Positions 46,992 to 56,851 of a DNA stretch of 64,000 bases are shown one piece after another (the first letter of the stretch is position 1; each line of letters begins with the position of its first letter). Where the stretch lies: contig RSEH01000113.1 in the NCBI GenBank assembly GCA_006503475.1, forward strand, positions 81,746 to 145,745, read 5' to 3'. The position numbers and the translations under genes were made by a program. The notes under the pieces are model-generated. The model did not search any database, was not told the DNA's origin, and saw nothing but the letters and a program-made list of their open reading frames with translations. The stretch comes from Stentor roeselii. Lineage: Eukaryota; Ciliophora; Heterotrichea; Heterotrichida; Stentoridae.

Positions 46992-47657
46992 ATGTGCGGC
47001 CAGAATTCACTCTGCAATGTCCCAGATGGATTTTGCAGCTGTTCAGGGTTTGCGATGCCTCTGTCTTTGAGCCACAGTCTATCAATCCTGGTTTCAATGA
47101 TCCACAGTAAAAATCAGGTACTTTTCGACCTAACTCACCAAATTAATGAAATTCTTAAAAAAGTCGACATGCTTGAGCAAAATAGAGAAATCGCGAATAT
47201 GTCAAATTCACAAGAAATTTCTACTCAAAGCTCGATATTAAAAGTGATGCTAAATGAAAAAAGCTATCAACACAAGCTAAAACTTTTAACAGAGCCTCCA
47301 AAGATTCTATATAAAGAAAGAAATTTTTCATTCAAGTGTCTTGTCGAAGATGCAGAAGGAAATCGTTTAAAGCTCAAGAAAACTTTAAAGTTTTCGTTAG
47401 TTTTATTTACAGTAGACAATCCCCCGACAGAGCTAATTCAAAATACTTCAGGAAATCGGATAATTAGATCGAATTTCGATATAAACGAGGATATTGTAGA
47501 GTTTAGGAAGATTTGTATTAACGAGGTGAGTTCTCATTACCGAAACTCAGTGTTTTGTCTCGGAATCAAATGTGAGGACTGCTGTGGCATTGAGCCTTTA
47601 GTGATTCCTGATATTATAGTAAAAGCAAGAAAAATCAAATCTCCTTCCACGCTTTAA
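46992..47657 (+). CDS. Paralogue A of a Cys-rich-N-terminus family
   Basis: 221 aa. The N-terminus MCGQNSLCNVPDGFCSCSG carries five Cys, possibly zinc-binding or palmitoylated. A helix (~40-65) is followed by a beta-rich domain (~85-215): ERNFSFKCLVEDAEGNRL, FSLVLFTVDNPPTELI, VEFRKICINEVSSHYRNSVFCLGI, LVIPDIIVKARK. This beta region recalls p53-like/Ig-like transcription-factor folds (the VSSH...F.L.I...P.IVKARK pattern), but I cannot name a family. It is a tandem paralogue of the next gene. Start context TATATAAATATG. Confidence 0.65.
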   Translation: MCGQNSLCNVPDGFCSCSGFAMPLSLSHSLSILVSMIHSKNQVLFDLTHQINEILKKVDMLEQNREIANMSNSQEISTQSSILKVMLNEKSYQHKLKLLTEPPKILYKERNFSFKCLVEDAEGNRLKLKKTLKFSLVLFTVDNPPTELIQNTSGNRIIRSNFDINEDIVEFRKICINEVSSHYRNSVFCLGIKCEDCCGIEPLVIPDIIVKARKIKSPSTL

Positions 47658-47879
47658 AATTAGGAAATTTAAAAAAAATTAATCTGATAAAACTCTTAAA
47701 ACATGATGAAAAAAGCTCTGATCACCATAAATATAAAAAAAAATCATATAAATATTCCAATATTCTTAATCTCTCAACATGATAAATCCTTATCAACCTC
47801 CTAAAATATAATAAAATCCAAGTCGAATATTATTATATTTACACATATCTTTCATTTGCTTAAATATGGACCTTATATT

Positions 47880-48587
47880 ATGTGTTTATTAAATCCCTTT
47901 TGCCCAGTTCAAGACAACTCATGTAACTGCGCAGCTACCTTAAATCCATCGCTAAACCTATGGACCTTCAACGCGATGCACTCTTTCCTCACATCCAAGA
48001 CCTCATTACTAAAAGAACTCAGTTCAACCGTATCAGAAATCGACAAGAAACTTGACAGCATTTCAAAAGAATCCCATTCAAAAACTCAAAACATGCAATA
48101 CGAAATCGCATCTCCTTCAATGATTCTGAAGACAATCAACCCTTCCAAAACCTTTCATTATAAACTTCAGCCAATCCACGATCAGCCCAGTCTAATATAT
48201 AAAGAAAGAAACTTTTCATTAAAATTTCGAATTATAAACAACGAGGACTTTCCCGTGACTTTAAAAAATCCTGGCGTGTTTCGATTAAGTCTTTTCACTG
48301 TCGACAACCCGCCTTGTGACCTCATGAAAAACAATGACAAGAGGAAGATTTTAAGAGGAAATGTTGAAGTTTTAGCGAATCATGAAGTCGAGTTTAGGAA
48401 AATTTGCATTAATCAGGTCAGTTCTCATTTCAGGAATGGAGTTTTTTGCTTGGCTGTCGTACCTGACCCTAGTGACTCGATACAGCCATTTATTATACCT
48501 GACGTCATTGTTAAGGCTAGGAAAATTCTTGAGGAACCAAGAAAAATACGAAAAACTCATGAGACTGAATCGATTAAATTGCAGTAG
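47880..48587 (+). CDS. Paralogue B of the Cys-rich-N-terminus family
   Basis: 235 aa from the ATG at 47880; a longer reading uses TTG. It shares with paralogue A the N-terminal pattern MC...NxxC.VxD..C.C, the linker helix, and the C-terminal blocks YKERNFSLKFRI, FRLSLFTVDNPPCDLM, VEFRKICINQVSSHFRNGVFCLAV, FIIPDVIVKARK. The tail is longer and basic. Differences are spread evenly, so the duplication is old. Same possible p53-like fold, same uncertainty. Confidence 0.65.
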   Translation: MCLLNPFCPVQDNSCNCAATLNPSLNLWTFNAMHSFLTSKTSLLKELSSTVSEIDKKLDSISKESHSKTQNMQYEIASPSMILKTINPSKTFHYKLQPIHDQPSLIYKERNFSLKFRIINNEDFPVTLKNPGVFRLSLFTVDNPPCDLMKNNDKRKILRGNVEVLANHEVEFRKICINQVSSHFRNGVFCLAVVPDPSDSIQPFIIPDVIVKARKILEEPRKIRKTHETESIKLQ

Positions 48588-50124
48588 ATTAATAAGAATT
48601 AGAGTTAGGTTGAAGGATATTGAAAAGTTAATGTAAGGTTGTGGAAGGTTTTGGAAGGTTTAATTTTGGTGGAGATTTTGAAAAATTTTCTAGAACAAAT
48701 TTGGTAAATTGAAAGGTTTTTTTGTTTTTAGGTTTTGGAGATTGGGGTAAGTGGGTTTGGGACTTGAAGTGAGTTTATATTGGTAGTTTGGAAAATTAAT
48801 TAGGTGGATGGAGAGGAGAATGAAAATGGCTCAAGATGTATTTGGTTACTTTTAAGAAAGATTATAATATTAGAGCTAGAAATTTTATTTATTAACCATA
48901 TTTTTAGTTTAATAGCAATTCTTATTACTTAAACTCTAATATCTACACATAAAATATACTGGCTACATGAAAGAGCATGACTGACAAACAGAAAACTCCA
49001 AAAATACAAAATTATTAAAATCTAAAAAACACTAATTTTTATTCTGTATTCATCGCAGTAAGATTTACATAAACACCATAAAAATATAGTTTAATTTGTC
49101 ATAAGCTTAAACTCTTAGTCATTTTTGAAAAACAATAGTAATGTCTATATTCATACTTACTTCAGTAATGAATTTAGTTAACACTACTTACTTAAATTTT
49201 TATGACTTGAAGGAATATTTATGAAGATTCATTATTGCCTTTTTTGAAAGAAATAATTGAAAAATAACTCGCTAGAACTAACTACTCATTTAATTAGATA
49301 CTGTTAACACTCAGATTCTCTATCATTTTCATCAAATGATAGCTCAAAATCCTTCCTTATAGCTAATCTCTGCCTAATTCTCTGAAATTTTGAATAAATT
49401 CCAATTGAAATCCAAATCTTAATCTTATATTTAACATTTTTGACACAGACAAAATAGTAAGAATGAAAAAAACATTTGTAAATTTTAGTCTATGATCAAA
49501 AGAATGTAAAATTTAAATTCGGATTGTCTGAAAACAAAGATAGACCTTAATTATTAATTTTTTTATGTGTTTTGATATTTTATGATATCTCTGAGGAAGT
49601 ATTTAGATTTTTAAGAAGAATTTCTGAGTTTTTATACTTTAAATCGATTTAATTATTACTTGTTTGAAGTTTAGATAGGATCGGCTTATGTAATGAAAAG
49701 ATATGATATTCAATCTTCAACAATAAATATTTAGTTCAGATCCTGAAGAGTAATCATTATTTATCTAAGAACTTTGAAACTCACACAAGTTCATTTATTC
49801 AGTAATCCTAAACCCATTTTCCATACCACATACAAGGATCCTAATAAAGCACCAACATAAACAAATTCACTTCTCCAACCTTCCCAATCCAAATCTTCAA
49901 ATCCAAAACCCTGATAATCCTTCAATCAACCCAATCTAAAAATTTACAATAAAACCACCTAACACCCTAAAACCAAAATCTCCAAATAAATCTCCACCAA
50001 AACCTCAAACCTTTACCTCTAAACAATCCACCCAAACCAAAACCTTCTCAATTCTCCTCATCCAAACCCCAATAACTAAAAATCGCTAAAACTCCATCAT
50101 CTTCTTCAAATCCACTAAAATATT
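48588..50124. other. 1.5-kb spacer, no gene seen
   Basis: G/T-rich for ~250 bases after paralogue B, AT-rich in the middle, then for ~300 bases before 50125 the plus strand is C/A-rich and almost free of G. No ORF or RNA gene recognised. Confidence 0.5.
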
Positions 50125-50712
50125 ATGGAAACCACTCGCAAAACCCTTAAAACAATCAGCATCCAATCCCAAATCGACGACTCAGTGACTCCAATATCAA
50201 TGGAAATCGTTGACAGTCCAGTGATAAAAAAGCGAAATCTAAACGAATTCCCAACAGAAGAGACTCTAAACGTTCGTTCAATAAACTCTCCAAACACAGC
50301 ATCATCTCTGATAGAAACCTTTTACGGAAAGTTAAAAGGAGCAGTTTTAAACAATAAATTAAGCGAAACCTTGCGTCACATGCGTTCATCAAGTGAATCA
50401 AAAGTGGAAATAATAGAAGAAAAAGACAGCAGTGAAGAAAGAATCGAAATTGAAACACCTATTTACATAAGAGACCCTCATGAACTAGTCACAAGTCCTG
50501 AAGTCCCTACTTTGGTCTGGTGTTCTTATTGTAAAGGTGAAAGGAAAACTGACCTGGACTACGTCAACAGCTCGAAAACGTTTTGGGCTGCTGTCGGAAT
50601 CTTCTTGGCCGGGGGGGTCGCAGGGTGTTGTCTTGCACCTTACTGCACGAATAAGTGTAAAGCGCAAAGATTCACTTGCTCGAGATGTGGCCATGTTTTG
50701 TTCAGTGACTAG
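50125..50712 (+). CDS. LITAF-domain protein
   Basis: 195 aa. The C-terminal ~70 residues are a LITAF (SIMPLE) domain: CSYC knuckle, a hydrophobic membrane-inserting stretch (WAAVGIFLAGGVAGCCLAPYC), then CSRCGHVLF, giving the CxxC...HxC-like zinc pair of the family. The N-terminal ~120 residues are acidic/Ser-rich and disordered. Known LITAF proteins sit on late endosomal membranes and affect lysosomal targeting. The ciliate role is unknown. Confidence 0.85.
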   Translation: METTRKTLKTISIQSQIDDSVTPISMEIVDSPVIKKRNLNEFPTEETLNVRSINSPNTASSLIETFYGKLKGAVLNNKLSETLRHMRSSSESKVEIIEEKDSSEERIEIETPIYIRDPHELVTSPEVPTLVWCSYCKGERKTDLDYVNSSKTFWAAVGIFLAGGVAGCCLAPYCTNKCKAQRFTCSRCGHVLFSD

Positions 50713-50764
50713 AAATTTTTAAAGGAATTAATAAGGCTATTAGGAATTTGAGTGATTGATAATT

Positions 50765-52096
50765 ATGGATTTTCTTATTAGAAATCTTTCAAAAAGCTTG
50801 AAAAAAGCTCTGGTTACTCCGGCTTCACAGGTTTTTGATATTTTAGAGGATATCAAAACGAAAGTGAGTGATGAGGATAAAGAAAGGTTGAATTGGTGTA
50901 TTGAACAACTTAAGTCTGGAAGCTTTTCAGCACCTCAGCCTAGGATTCCTGCACTTACTGCTATTCAGATATCGCAGGAAACTGTTGATATTATTGAAGG
51001 ACATTCACAGCTTCCTTCGCTTCGACTTGCTATGAGTGATGAAAAGTCGTCGAAGGAGTCTTTGGAATATCGAAGTAGATCGGCTTTGAGCTCTGATATT
51101 GGAACTGGCTTGAATATTGAGATTGATTTACCTGAAGCTGATTTTGATATTCAAGATTTTGATCTTCCTATTTTTGGACTGGCTGAAAAATATGGGGAAA
51201 ATATTCTCCTGAGCATTTACGCTTTCAAAGCCTTTTCAAAATGGGACATTTTCACAAGTCTAGGAATGAATATCCAAGTATTTCTCCGATTTGTCTCAGC
51301 CGTGGCAGACGGGTACAAACCAAACGCATACCACAACGTTTTACACGCAGCAGACGTGATGCAAGCATGCCACGTATTCCTATCATCATCAGGTCTTTAC
51401 CAACTATCCGAGATGAACCAGATGCATTCAAGTTCCCTTTTATTAGCAGCTTTAATCCACGACTACAAACATCCAGGTTTAAACAACTCTTACCTGATGT
51501 TGACAGGGCACAAAATCGCTTTTCGGTATAACGATCAGTCTATTCTTGAGAACTATCATGTTTCTAAAGCCTTTCAATTGACTCAGAATGAATCACTGAA
51601 TATTTTTCAGTCGTTATCAAAGGAAGAGTACAGAACTATTAGGAAATTGATGATCAGTGCTGTTTTAGCTACTGATATGAGTAAACATTCTATTCATGTT
51701 GGAGAGGTTCAGACCAAGCTGTATAAAAATAAAGATTTGAGAACTGAGAAAGGGTTTATTTTAGAATGCTTTTTACATCTCGCTGATTTGAGTAACCCTT
51801 GTCGTAATTTCGAGATTAGCAAGAATTGGGCTGCAAGGGTCAGTGAAGAGTTCTTTTTGCAGGGCGATAAGGAAAGGGAAAATGGAAGTGAAATTTCTCC
51901 ACTTTGTGATCGGTTTAGTGTCAATATTGCAAAAAGTCAAATTGGGTTTATTAGTGGAGTCATTATTCCGTTTATTACACCTATATGTAGAGAAGTGAAA
52001 GGACTTAGATTCTTAATCAATAATTCCAAAGCAAATAGAGAGAAATGGACATCACTTATTGATGAATACCAAGAAAAGATTAATAAAAGGGAATAA
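50765..52096 (+). CDS. Class I cyclic nucleotide phosphodiesterase
   Basis: 443 aa from the ATG at 50765; a longer reading starts with TTG. The HD-type catalytic domain occupies ~140-420: YHNVLHAADVMQ, IHDYKHPGLNN (HDxxHPG) and LHLADLSNP hold the metal-binding His/Asp residues; NGSEISPLCDR and QIGFI contain the Gln that contacts the purine. All metal ligands are present. No TM, GAF or PAS domain in the N-terminal ~135 residues. Known reaction: hydrolysis of cAMP or cGMP to the 5'-monophosphate; which one cannot be told. Confidence 0.93.
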   Translation: MDFLIRNLSKSLKKALVTPASQVFDILEDIKTKVSDEDKERLNWCIEQLKSGSFSAPQPRIPALTAIQISQETVDIIEGHSQLPSLRLAMSDEKSSKESLEYRSRSALSSDIGTGLNIEIDLPEADFDIQDFDLPIFGLAEKYGENILLSIYAFKAFSKWDIFTSLGMNIQVFLRFVSAVADGYKPNAYHNVLHAADVMQACHVFLSSSGLYQLSEMNQMHSSSLLLAALIHDYKHPGLNNSYLMLTGHKIAFRYNDQSILENYHVSKAFQLTQNESLNIFQSLSKEEYRTIRKLMISAVLATDMSKHSIHVGEVQTKLYKNKDLRTEKGFILECFLHLADLSNPCRNFEISKNWAARVSEEFFLQGDKERENGSEISPLCDRFSVNIAKSQIGFISGVIIPFITPICREVKGLRFLINNSKANREKWTSLIDEYQEKINKRE

Positions 52097-52312
52097 ATAA
52101 TAGAAACTATTTCTATTGACTGAGAGTGAAGTGGATAGTAGTAAGTAATTATTTTAAATTTCTTGGTACTCAATATATGAGTGTAATCCATAAAGTGAAA
52201 ATTCGAAACCGATCTGATTTTCATCCCACTTAGAGCCGAAATATTTAAATTTCTTTAAATTTAAGCTTAACCGAGTCAATTTTTCCCTAAATTGCTTAAT
52301 ACTGCTAATAAA

Positions 52313-52843
52313 ATGGATTTTAATTACGACGACGAAGCGATAAATCCAATTCAAATCACCCAAGGAGTATTTTTCGTGCCATGTCGTATAAACAATTCAA
52401 CTGCAGAATACGTCCCATGCGTGACTCCCCTAAAAACTACCACTTTTCAATTGAAAATATCAAGCCGACATGTCTGGACATCAGAAGAGGACGAGAATTT
52501 AAAGAAAATCGTTGAAAACACTGGCGCTAAAAACTGGTCAAATGTTGCTTATCAATTAAATGCACAAATTTATCAAGGTCTTCCCATTCGGCAAGGAAAA
52601 CAATGCAGAGAAAGATGGTTCGGAAGTCTTGCTCCTGAGATACAAAAAGAACCTTGGAGTGTTTATGAGGATTTCATTTTGTTTCATCAGCAGAAAAGAT
52701 TTAGAAATAAATGGACCTTGATTTCTCAATATTTACCTGGAAGAACAGAAATTCAAATGAAAAATCGGTGGAGGAAAATTGAAAAAAGTATGAAAAAACA
52801 GATGAGGACTATGAAAAAATTCTTAAGAAAAAGATTTTTTTGA
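52313..52843 (+). CDS. R2R3-like Myb protein
   Basis: 176 aa from the ATG at 52313; upstream in-frame TTG rejected. Two SANT/Myb repeats: HVWTSEEDENLKKIVENTGAKNWSNVAYQLN...RQGKQCRERWFGSL and EPWSVYEDFILFHQQKRFRNKWTLISQYLPGRTEIQMKNRWRKIE. Trp spacing is typical and the recognition helices (GKQCRERW, EIQMKNRW) are intact, so sequence-specific DNA binding is expected. The basic C-terminus (KKQMRTMKKFLRKRFF) could be an NLS. Confidence 0.88.
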   Translation: MDFNYDDEAINPIQITQGVFFVPCRINNSTAEYVPCVTPLKTTTFQLKISSRHVWTSEEDENLKKIVENTGAKNWSNVAYQLNAQIYQGLPIRQGKQCRERWFGSLAPEIQKEPWSVYEDFILFHQQKRFRNKWTLISQYLPGRTEIQMKNRWRKIEKSMKKQMRTMKKFLRKRFF

Positions 52844-53197
52844 CTGTCTAGTCAGTTGTTATCCGATAGATAAAGTACAGAATTTTGATTAGATATTTCA
52901 TTTTTGGTTTGTTTAGTATTTTATATTAAATCTTAACTGTTTTGAAATTTAAAATCCTTAAATATTAGTGAATTGATTTTGTAAAATCTTCAATTTAAAA
53001 GGCTCTAAAGCATATATAACTAAATGATTAAATTGAATAAATATTCTTAAGTAAATATCTTTCGATATATTAAAATCTCACAAACATCATAAAAATACCT
53101 TAATCCAACAAATTTATTAATCCTATCAACCTTAATAAACCTAAAAAAATGCCAGAAAATCGAAAATTATTATAATTATTCCCTAGGCCCCAGAAAA
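52844..53197. other. Spacer, no gene seen
   Basis: AT-rich; the last ~100 bases before the F-box gene are C/A-rich. Nothing recognised. Confidence 0.5.
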
Positions 53198-54868
53198 ATG
53201 GATCTGCCAGTCAAAAGAAAATCCAACTCTTCCTCTACCTCCCCATTCAAAAGGTCAAAAAGACTCGAAACCCAATCAAAAAAACTTGAAAGTCTCAGTC
53301 CAAACCTATTAAACCTAATCCTCAACTTTTTACCATTCTCCGAAGTAGTCTCAATCATATCAAACTTGAACTCTTCCTTCAAGTACATCGCTTTAAACTC
53401 CTGCAAAACAAGGACAAACATGGAATTCGATTTAAATTTAATTTCAGATAAATTTTCAACAAAAAAGTTAAAATTCGAAGAGTTTTTTGAATTAACTTCA
53501 AGTAAAAGTTTAGAAGTTTTGAAGATAAAAGTTAATAAATTCTTGAAAAGTTCTGGAAAAAACTTTGGACTTGAAAAAATTTTTAATGCTTTGGTGAATG
53601 ATAGGTTTAAAACTTTGAAGTGCTTTAAACTTGATTGTAAAAATTTTAGTGTGATTGAAGTTGAGGATATTGCTGGAAAGTTTGATGGGTTGGAATGTTT
53701 GGAGATTTCTGCGAATTTGAAGTTTCCGGATATGGTTCGGTTTGTTTGTGAAAGAGTTATTGGCAAGGTTTCATCATTCAAAAGACTAGAACTAAAATAC
53801 AGTTCATTCACCTCCACAGAAGACATTTCAGATCTTTTAGAAAAAATTTTAAGTACAAGTCTAACAGACTTTTGCTTAAAGTTCACAAATAGTTTTTTAT
53901 CTCCTATTCAACTGACGAGATTAGAAATTCATAACTTTTTTCTCATAAGTCTGACTCTTCCTCCAGAGTTTGTTTTGACTCACGAGTCCTCCGAGTCAGT
54001 TTGCAAGTTTATTTTAAGCTGCAAGACTTTAAAAACCCTTTCAATTTCTTCAACTATTTCCAGATCTTTGCAGAATTTCGTAAAAGTTCTGAGTTTTAAT
54101 AAAACACTTCAGTCTTTGAAACTTTCAGGTTTTCAAAACGATCGATTTTTGAACTATGAGCTGAATTCTCTGGATTGTATTGAAATCATGAAGGCTCTTA
54201 AGTCTAGTTGTATTGAAAACTTGTCGATGTCAATCAACTTCACCACAAATAAATCCTTCTACATCGACATCGATGAAGAAAAAATAATAAACCAAAAACT
54301 CAGCAAGTTCATTCAAATCTTCCAAGAAATGATAGAAAAAAATAAGCTCATCAAGAAAATAAGCATCATCTTACGTCAAGTTCCATTTTATGTAGTGAAG
54401 CGTTACTGCAAGTCGCTAATCAATCTAGTAAGATCAGGAAAACTTCATTTTTTATTCGGGTACAATTTTTTTGACTTGATTTTCAACAAGTCACGAGTTT
54501 TCCAAGTGAAAAAAAGACACGCGACTTTGAGTAACTCTTCAAAAGAATTCAGAACCCTCGCTCATCTCATTAAACTTTCCTCATCATTTTCATTAGGAAT
54601 TGAAAGAATTGTTGATAAAAAAATCTATAAAATCGATTTTTCATTAGGAGACCTTGCAAGAAAATTCAAGACGGAAAATGAGGTCCTTATCACTAAAACT
54701 CGTTCAGAATTTGTGAACTTTATCATTGTTGTCATGCTTTGGAGCTTAAAAAACTCGATTTTGGCTGTTGGGGATAATCGAGAAGTTTTAGAAGAGAAAA
54801 ATTTTTATAAGATCCTCGGGTTTTTAGATACTTCAAGTAAAATATATTTAATTAAGAAAAATATCTGA
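53198..54868 (+). CDS. F-box-like protein with degenerate leucine-rich repeats
   Basis: 556 aa. After a basic 30-residue start, LSPNLLNLILNFLPFSEVVSIISNLNSSF (about 33-60) fits an F-box. The rest has irregular Leu-rich repeats of RNI type (FKRLELKYSSFTS, LKTLSISSTIS, LQSLKLSGFQNDRF, CIENLSMSINF). F-box/LRR proteins are substrate receptors of SCF ubiquitin ligases; the substrate here is unknown. An overlapping antisense ORF (53176-53886 minus) is a composition shadow. Strand composition switches at about 53760 and 54240 inside this ORF. Confidence 0.7.
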   Translation: MDLPVKRKSNSSSTSPFKRSKRLETQSKKLESLSPNLLNLILNFLPFSEVVSIISNLNSSFKYIALNSCKTRTNMEFDLNLISDKFSTKKLKFEEFFELTSSKSLEVLKIKVNKFLKSSGKNFGLEKIFNALVNDRFKTLKCFKLDCKNFSVIEVEDIAGKFDGLECLEISANLKFPDMVRFVCERVIGKVSSFKRLELKYSSFTSTEDISDLLEKILSTSLTDFCLKFTNSFLSPIQLTRLEIHNFFLISLTLPPEFVLTHESSESVCKFILSCKTLKTLSISSTISRSLQNFVKVLSFNKTLQSLKLSGFQNDRFLNYELNSLDCIEIMKALKSSCIENLSMSINFTTNKSFYIDIDEEKIINQKLSKFIQIFQEMIEKNKLIKKISIILRQVPFYVVKRYCKSLINLVRSGKLHFLFGYNFFDLIFNKSRVFQVKKRHATLSNSSKEFRTLAHLIKLSSSFSLGIERIVDKKIYKIDFSLGDLARKFKTENEVLITKTRSEFVNFIIVVMLWSLKNSILAVGDNREVLEEKNFYKILGFLDTSSKIYLIKKNI

Positions 54869-54975
54869 GAATTGAAGTTTTAGGATTTTGAATAAGTTTG
54901 AGAGATCTTTAGTTAAAGTTTAGATTATGCTTCGCTGATAGTTCAGAGAGATAGAATTATTTGAATATTAGGAAA

Positions 54976-55150
54976 GGAATTTCGCTTTTATCTTGAATTT
55001 GGATATCAGAGGGTCCATGGCTGGAGTAATTTTGATGCCTTGAAGAAATGTGTGAATGGATTTTTGGGAACTTTGATTCAGATGATTTTGTCTCATGCAT
55101 TGTTTTTAAAGCTGAACCGAAACTGATGAATGATTTGGTTGCAAGAAAAT
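54976..55150 (+). pseudogene. Fragment of a VWA gene, decayed
   Basis: Reads NFAFILNLDIRGSMAG before losing frame, then by frameshift matches FGNFDSDDF...CIVFKAE...LM. This aligns with the C-terminal half of the VWA genes at 56-61 kb (NFAVLLNLDISGSMGG...NDVASCLVFND...LI). The MIDAS Ser is Arg, and a stop plus a frameshift are visible. Only this half is recognisable. Confidence 0.75.
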
Positions 55151-55966
55151 CAATTACTCAGAAGAAAACCTTCTACCATATTAAATAATCATCAAACTAC
55201 CCTAAAAATAGACTATCAGAAAGAGATAAGTAAGAAAATTGTTGTCTAGTTAGTGAATTCAATAGTTAATAAATATTAGAAATTATATGAGAGAATTTTT
55301 TTTTATATTAAACCATATATTAGTCTATTAAAATTTTCCCAGACCTCTGAATGCTATTGTGAAGAATTTAAACATCTTATTCATGAATCACTGCTGGCTA
55401 ATTAAAAACTGCTAAAGCATTCCTATTTCGTACCTTGCAATTATATACTGAAAAGCCAAGTAAATCATCAAAAACACTCAAAAAATTATAAGTTTTTAGA
55501 TTTAATAGTATCTCATTTCCGAAGTATGCATGTGATTAAATTTTCTTATTGTTATTTGCATGTTTTTCTCAAAGGTTAAGATTACAACAATCTAAGTAAT
55601 CTAAAGTCAAGTTTTTTCTACCTGAAAAATAATTTATGTTAAATTTATTCCTGATCTCCGAATTTATAAAATATTTACAATACATGCCATATCTGATAAT
55701 AAATTCATATTTATCAAAGCATTCACTTCCAATAGTTGATCCTCATTACTAAAATCTAAATCACGTTAATCAATCTTTTCACATTCAAATTTCATCCCAT
55801 ATACTAAAATCTAAATTTAAAACTATTTAAATATTCATCAAATAATTTCTTTTTCATATAAAAGTTAGCTAAACGTTAAAATTCATCCTATATCAGAACC
55901 GATAAATCTGTAAACAACTATTTTAATAAACATGCTTAAATATTATAAGATTATAAAATTCCCAAA
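55151..55966. other. AT-rich spacer, no gene seen
   Basis: Low-complexity AT-rich sequence between the VWA fragment and the minus-strand VWA gene; no ORF or repeat recognised. Confidence 0.5.
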
Positions 55967-56851
55967 CTAAATAATAACACAGCAGCACTTTCCCTCAGTT
56001 TTCGGCTGATCTACCAGTCTAGGATGAGAATCATTATCAATAATTTTCAAGTCTTGGACATGATCCTCAGAACAACGAGCACTTGGACCATCATCATACT
56101 TCAAAGATCCTTGATTTTCCAAAAATTTATCTAAAAAGTTTACCTGATCATTAAAAACAATTCCTAAAACAAAGTCATTTGAATCCAAATTACCATAAAA
56201 CTCTTTGATACTTTTTATCAAGGCATTGAACCTGCCTCCAGCCATCGATCGACTAATGTCCATGTTTAAAACAACAGCAAATCTTTTTTTGCGAATATCG
56301 AAATCAGGTTTGTTTTCATTAGAAACTGAGAAAAAAGAATCTTTTTCATCAGTCAAATATTCAAGTTTCCCCAAGCGATGCATTTTTAATCTGAGAGAAA
56401 TTTTTTTGAATATTTCGTCAAAGTTGACTCGATCTATGCTAAAGACTTCACAAGTGTCCTCGCCGAGATTCTTTAAAAACTTTAAATCAGCTATGGCCTG
56501 GCTTTTAGGATCTATTCCTATGAAGATTGTTAGACAATTTTCTCTTGGGATTTGAGACTCCATCAATGAAAATTGATTTGAAAGATCGGATAGTGAAGTT
56601 GAGGATGAATTGTCTTTTCCATGGGATATGATCACATGAACAAAGATAAAGTTGCTAGTTAAATCGAGTTCTGATAAAGTGGTTTTGAATTTCAGAATCA
56701 TTTTTGAACCTAACATTAAGGAATCTCTTAAGGATGAACTTCCATTAGGGTGGATTAGTTTAATGTTTTTTGAGATATTTGAGTCTCTCGCTGATTTAAA
56801 CCCAATTCTGCCAAGAGTTTGGCTTAAAAAAGCTTCATTCAGATTTTCCAT
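55967..56851 (-). CDS. Circularly permuted VWA-domain protein, C-terminal CVII
   Basis: 294 aa. The second half of a VWA fold comes first (SSLRDSLMLGSKMIL, FIFVHVIISHGKD, FIGID, EIFKKI), and the first half comes last (RFAVVLNMDISRSMAGGRFNALIKSIKEFYGNLDSNDF...FNDQV). Thus MIDAS DxSxS is near the C-terminus, not the N-terminus. The MIDAS Thr is Ser and the usual TDG is SHG, so metal binding may be weak. A ~50-residue acidic linker leads to GKCCCVII, a CaaX box with two more Cys for palmitoylation. It is the most diverged of the three intact copies. Confidence 0.8.
   Translation of the reverse strand: MENLNEAFLSQTLGRIGFKSARDSNISKNIKLIHPNGSSSLRDSLMLGSKMILKFKTTLSELDLTSNFIFVHVIISHGKDNSSSTSLSDLSNQFSLMESQIPRENCLTIFIGIDPKSQAIADLKFLKNLGEDTCEVFSIDRVNFDEIFKKISLRLKMHRLGKLEYLTDEKDSFFSVSNENKPDFDIRKKRFAVVLNMDISRSMAGGRFNALIKSIKEFYGNLDSNDFVLGIVFNDQVNFLDKFLENQGSLKYDDGPSARCSEDHVQDLKIIDNDSHPRLVDQPKTEGKCCCVII

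Noticed and set aside
53176-53886. Minus-strand ORF opposite the F-box gene
   Set aside because: Phe/Ser-rich composition expected from the reverse of Lys/Glu/Asn codons; the plus strand has a continuous 556-codon frame.
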